Source of the DNA: JAWWPY01 sp963822825
GTDB taxonomy: Bacteria; Actinomycetota; Actinomycetes; Streptosporangiales; Streptosporangiaceae
Reading direction: 5' to 3'
DNA: 64,000 bases
Assembly (NCBI GenBank): GCA_963822825.1
Contig: CAWGIW010000012.1
Span: 488,620-552,619 of the forward strand
In this document: piece by piece, positions 62,240 to 64,000 of the stretch
Numbering within the stretch: the stretch's first letter is position 1
Layout of the letters: the number at the start of each line of letters is the position of its first letter
Translations under genes and position numbers: made by a program
Notes under the pieces: model-generated
Databases searched by the model: none
What the model saw: only the letters and a program-made list of their open reading frames with translations
Told to the model about the DNA's origin: nothing

Positions 62240-63662
62240 TAGTGTGTCGCGCCTGAAACTTGGGGTTTATTTTTGCTAGTCTTCGGCTATGCCGTATCCG
62301 GGCCCTTCTGCTGCCGAGATCGTGCTGTCTGATGATGAGCGGGCCGAGTTGGTGCGCCGGGCGGGGCTGCGGGGGCGGCGGCGGGCTGACCGCGCCCGGA
62401 TCGTCTTGGCGTGTGCCGAAGGGATGTCGAATGCCGGTGCCGCGCAGGTACTGGGGGTGGCGGTCAAGTCGGTGTCGAAGTGGCGGCGTCAGTTCGCGGA
62501 CCAGCGGCTGGCTGGGCTGGAGGATGCGGCGCCGATCGGCAGGCCCAAGGCCGAACTGGTCCTGGGGGAGGCAGAGCGGGCGCAGCTGATCCGGTGGGCC
62601 CGGCGTGCGAAGACCGCCCAGTACCTGGCGATGCGGGCGAAGATCGTGCTGGCCTGCGCGGAGGGTGGAACGAACAAGCAGGTCGCCGCGGATCTGGGCG
62701 TGGATGAGTCGACCGTGGACCGGTGGCGGGCCCGGTTCATCGCTAAACGGCTGGAGGGCTTGCAGGATGAGCCGCGGCCCGGCCGTCCACCATCGATCCT
62801 CCTCGATCAGGTCGAGGACGTCGTCGTGGCGACCTTGGAGTCGGTCCCGGGTAAGGACACGCACTGGTCGCGGGCCTCGATGGCCAGGCGTACGGGACTG
62901 TCGAAGTCGACCATCGGGCGGATCTGGAAGAAATTCGATCTGAAGCCGCACCTGCAGGACTCCTTCAAGCTGTCCGCCGACCCGTTGTTTGTGGAGAAGG
63001 TCGTCAACGTCGTGGGCCTGTATCACAACCCGCCCGAGCGGGCGGTGGTGCTGTGTGTGGATGAGAAGAGCCAGATCCAGGCGCTGGACCGGTCCCAGCC
63101 GGTGCTGCCGATGATGCCGGGCATGCCCGAGCGGCGCACCCACGACTACCTGCGGCACGGCATCACCAGCTTGTTCGCCGCGTTCAACATCGCCGACGGC
63201 ACCGTCATCAGCGAACTGCACCGCCGCCACCGGGCGGTCGAGTTCAGGAAATTCCTGGCCGCCATCGACAAGGCCGTGCCCGCTGACCTGGACGTGCACC
63301 TGGTCTGTGACAACTACGCCACCCACAACACCGCCCGAGATCAGGACCTGGCTCGCCCGCCGCCCGCGCTTCCACGTCCACTTCACCCCGACGGGCTCGT
63401 CGTGGATGAACCAGGTCGAGCGCTGGTTCGGCCTGCTGACCGACAAGCTGATCCGCCGCGGCGTCCACACCTCTGTGCAGGCCCTGGAGAAAGACATCAG
63501 GGACTGGATCGCCAGCTGGAACGACCATCCCCGGCCGTTCACCTGGACTAAGACCGCCGACGAGATCTTGAACTCTCTCGCCGACTACCTCGCCAAGCTC
63601 AGGGCCAAGCCCTACACTAAACGAGCAACATTAAACATTGGGACTTAAGACGCGGCACACTA
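62240..63662 (+). mobile_element. IS630-family insertion sequence
   Basis: An element of about 1.42 kb bounded by imperfect 26-bp inverted repeats (62241-62266: agtgtgtcgcgcctgaaact...; 63636-63661 the reverse of agtgtgccgcgtcttaagtc...). A TA dinucleotide sits at both outer edges (62240-62241 and 63661-63662), matching the TA target preference of IS630/Tc1 elements. It carries one transposase, frameshifted late. Confidence 0.88.
62289..63648 (+). pseudogene. IS630-family transposase, frameshifted
   Basis: Two N-terminal HTH regions (SNAGAAQVLGVAVKSVSKWRR and TNKQVAADLGVDESTVDRWR) precede the DDE domain. The first Asp is in LCVDEKSQIQALDR and the second in HLVCDNYATHN. The frame then breaks near 63330; the rest (PEIRTWLARRPRFHVHFTP, then NQVERWFGLL with the catalytic Glu) is in the next frame to 63648. 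One extra base in aacaccgcccgag accounts for it. This could be decay or programmed frameshifting. Confidence 0.9.
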
Positions 63663-64000
63663 GGCCACACCGGAACGCTTAACTCCCCGCCATTTCTGGA
63701 CGCGCTGGGCCTGGCCCGTCGCCGACAGGCCAACGTCGCAGCGTACCAGGATCAAAGGCCAGCGCACCGCCGCCCGCCAGCTGATCCATATTGCTGACGA
63801 TATCGGAAGTCGGCGGGTATAACGCGATTGGTCGGGCCCGGCGCAAGCGAGGCGCCAGCGCGACGCCAGAGAGACGCCAGAATTTGCGAGCAGAATAGAA
63901 CAACAGGACTCGGCACCGCCGACAACTGCCTAGCCACGGTGATAAATGAGAACGGAGGAACGCTGGAGGCCCCCGGCTGACGGCATGGCGCGATCCCTTA
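63663..64000. other. Window end, no gene supported
   Basis: About 340 bases after the IS. Small frames on both strands lack protein-like composition and no RNA was recognised. The next gene probably starts beyond the window. Confidence 0.5.

Overview
The window is high-GC DNA with GTG starts and many start/stop overlaps of the GTGA or ATGA type. It reads as an actinomycete chromosome, probably from the Streptosporangiales or a nearby lineage. The evidence is a nuo operon followed by a long-chain polyprenyl diphosphate synthase (menaquinone respiration), a fused gamma-alpha KorA, AfsR/SARP regulators and a TylF-type methyltransferase. No 16S gene or species marker is present, so the genus is not decided.

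Region 1 (1-23 kb) is mostly core metabolism. The 3' end of the main nuo operon (nuoI-J-K-L-M-N) leads into the polyprenyl synthase. A branched-chain amino-acid-type ABC transporter (two permeases, two ATPases, one lipoprotein) lies on the minus strand. Two small membrane proteins, a ClpC-like protein without ATPase domains, an enoyl-CoA hydratase and the 2-oxoacid:ferredoxin oxidoreductase korAB follow. Divergent from korAB is a partial second complex I set (nuoB, nuoC and nuoI paralogues), in which nuoB is broken by a frameshift at a run of eight G. A YajQ-family gene and tRNA-Tyr(GTA) close the region.

Region 2 (23.13-30.85 kb) is an integrative island in the 3' half of tRNA-Tyr. It is bounded by a perfect 51-bp direct repeat and carries a tyrosine integrase at the tRNA end, a VapBC-like toxin-antitoxin pair, and a tightly coupled three-gene operon. 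That operon encodes a PD-(D/E)xK-like nuclease, a large STAND-like protein with a degenerate P-loop and six 22-residue repeats, and a protein I do not recognise. It is the best candidate in the window for an undescribed conflict (anti-phage) system.

Region 3 (31-49 kb) is accessory. It holds an unknown 337-aa protein, an ECF sigma factor fused to a zinc-finger/membrane module, and a stress-type membrane gene set (phage holin-like, DUF3618, DUF4235, DUF1508, BrkB). Two decayed copies of one rve-type transposase follow, one of which has truncated an Mrr-like restriction endonuclease. Then come an HTH/NB-ARC/TPR regulator, a TylF-like methyltransferase, a GMC oxidoreductase remnant, an acetyltransferase and two sulfotransferases.

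Region 4 (50-64 kb) carries a duplicated small secreted-protein gene. Its second copy was split by an insertion bearing a SARP regulator, and its coding part is frameshifted. An AfsR-like SARP/NB-ARC/TPR regulator follows, then mobile-element debris: IS110, IS1182 and IS630 transposases and a group II intron, all with frameshifts, plus another acetyltransferase. No CRISPR array, rRNA or replication origin was seen.
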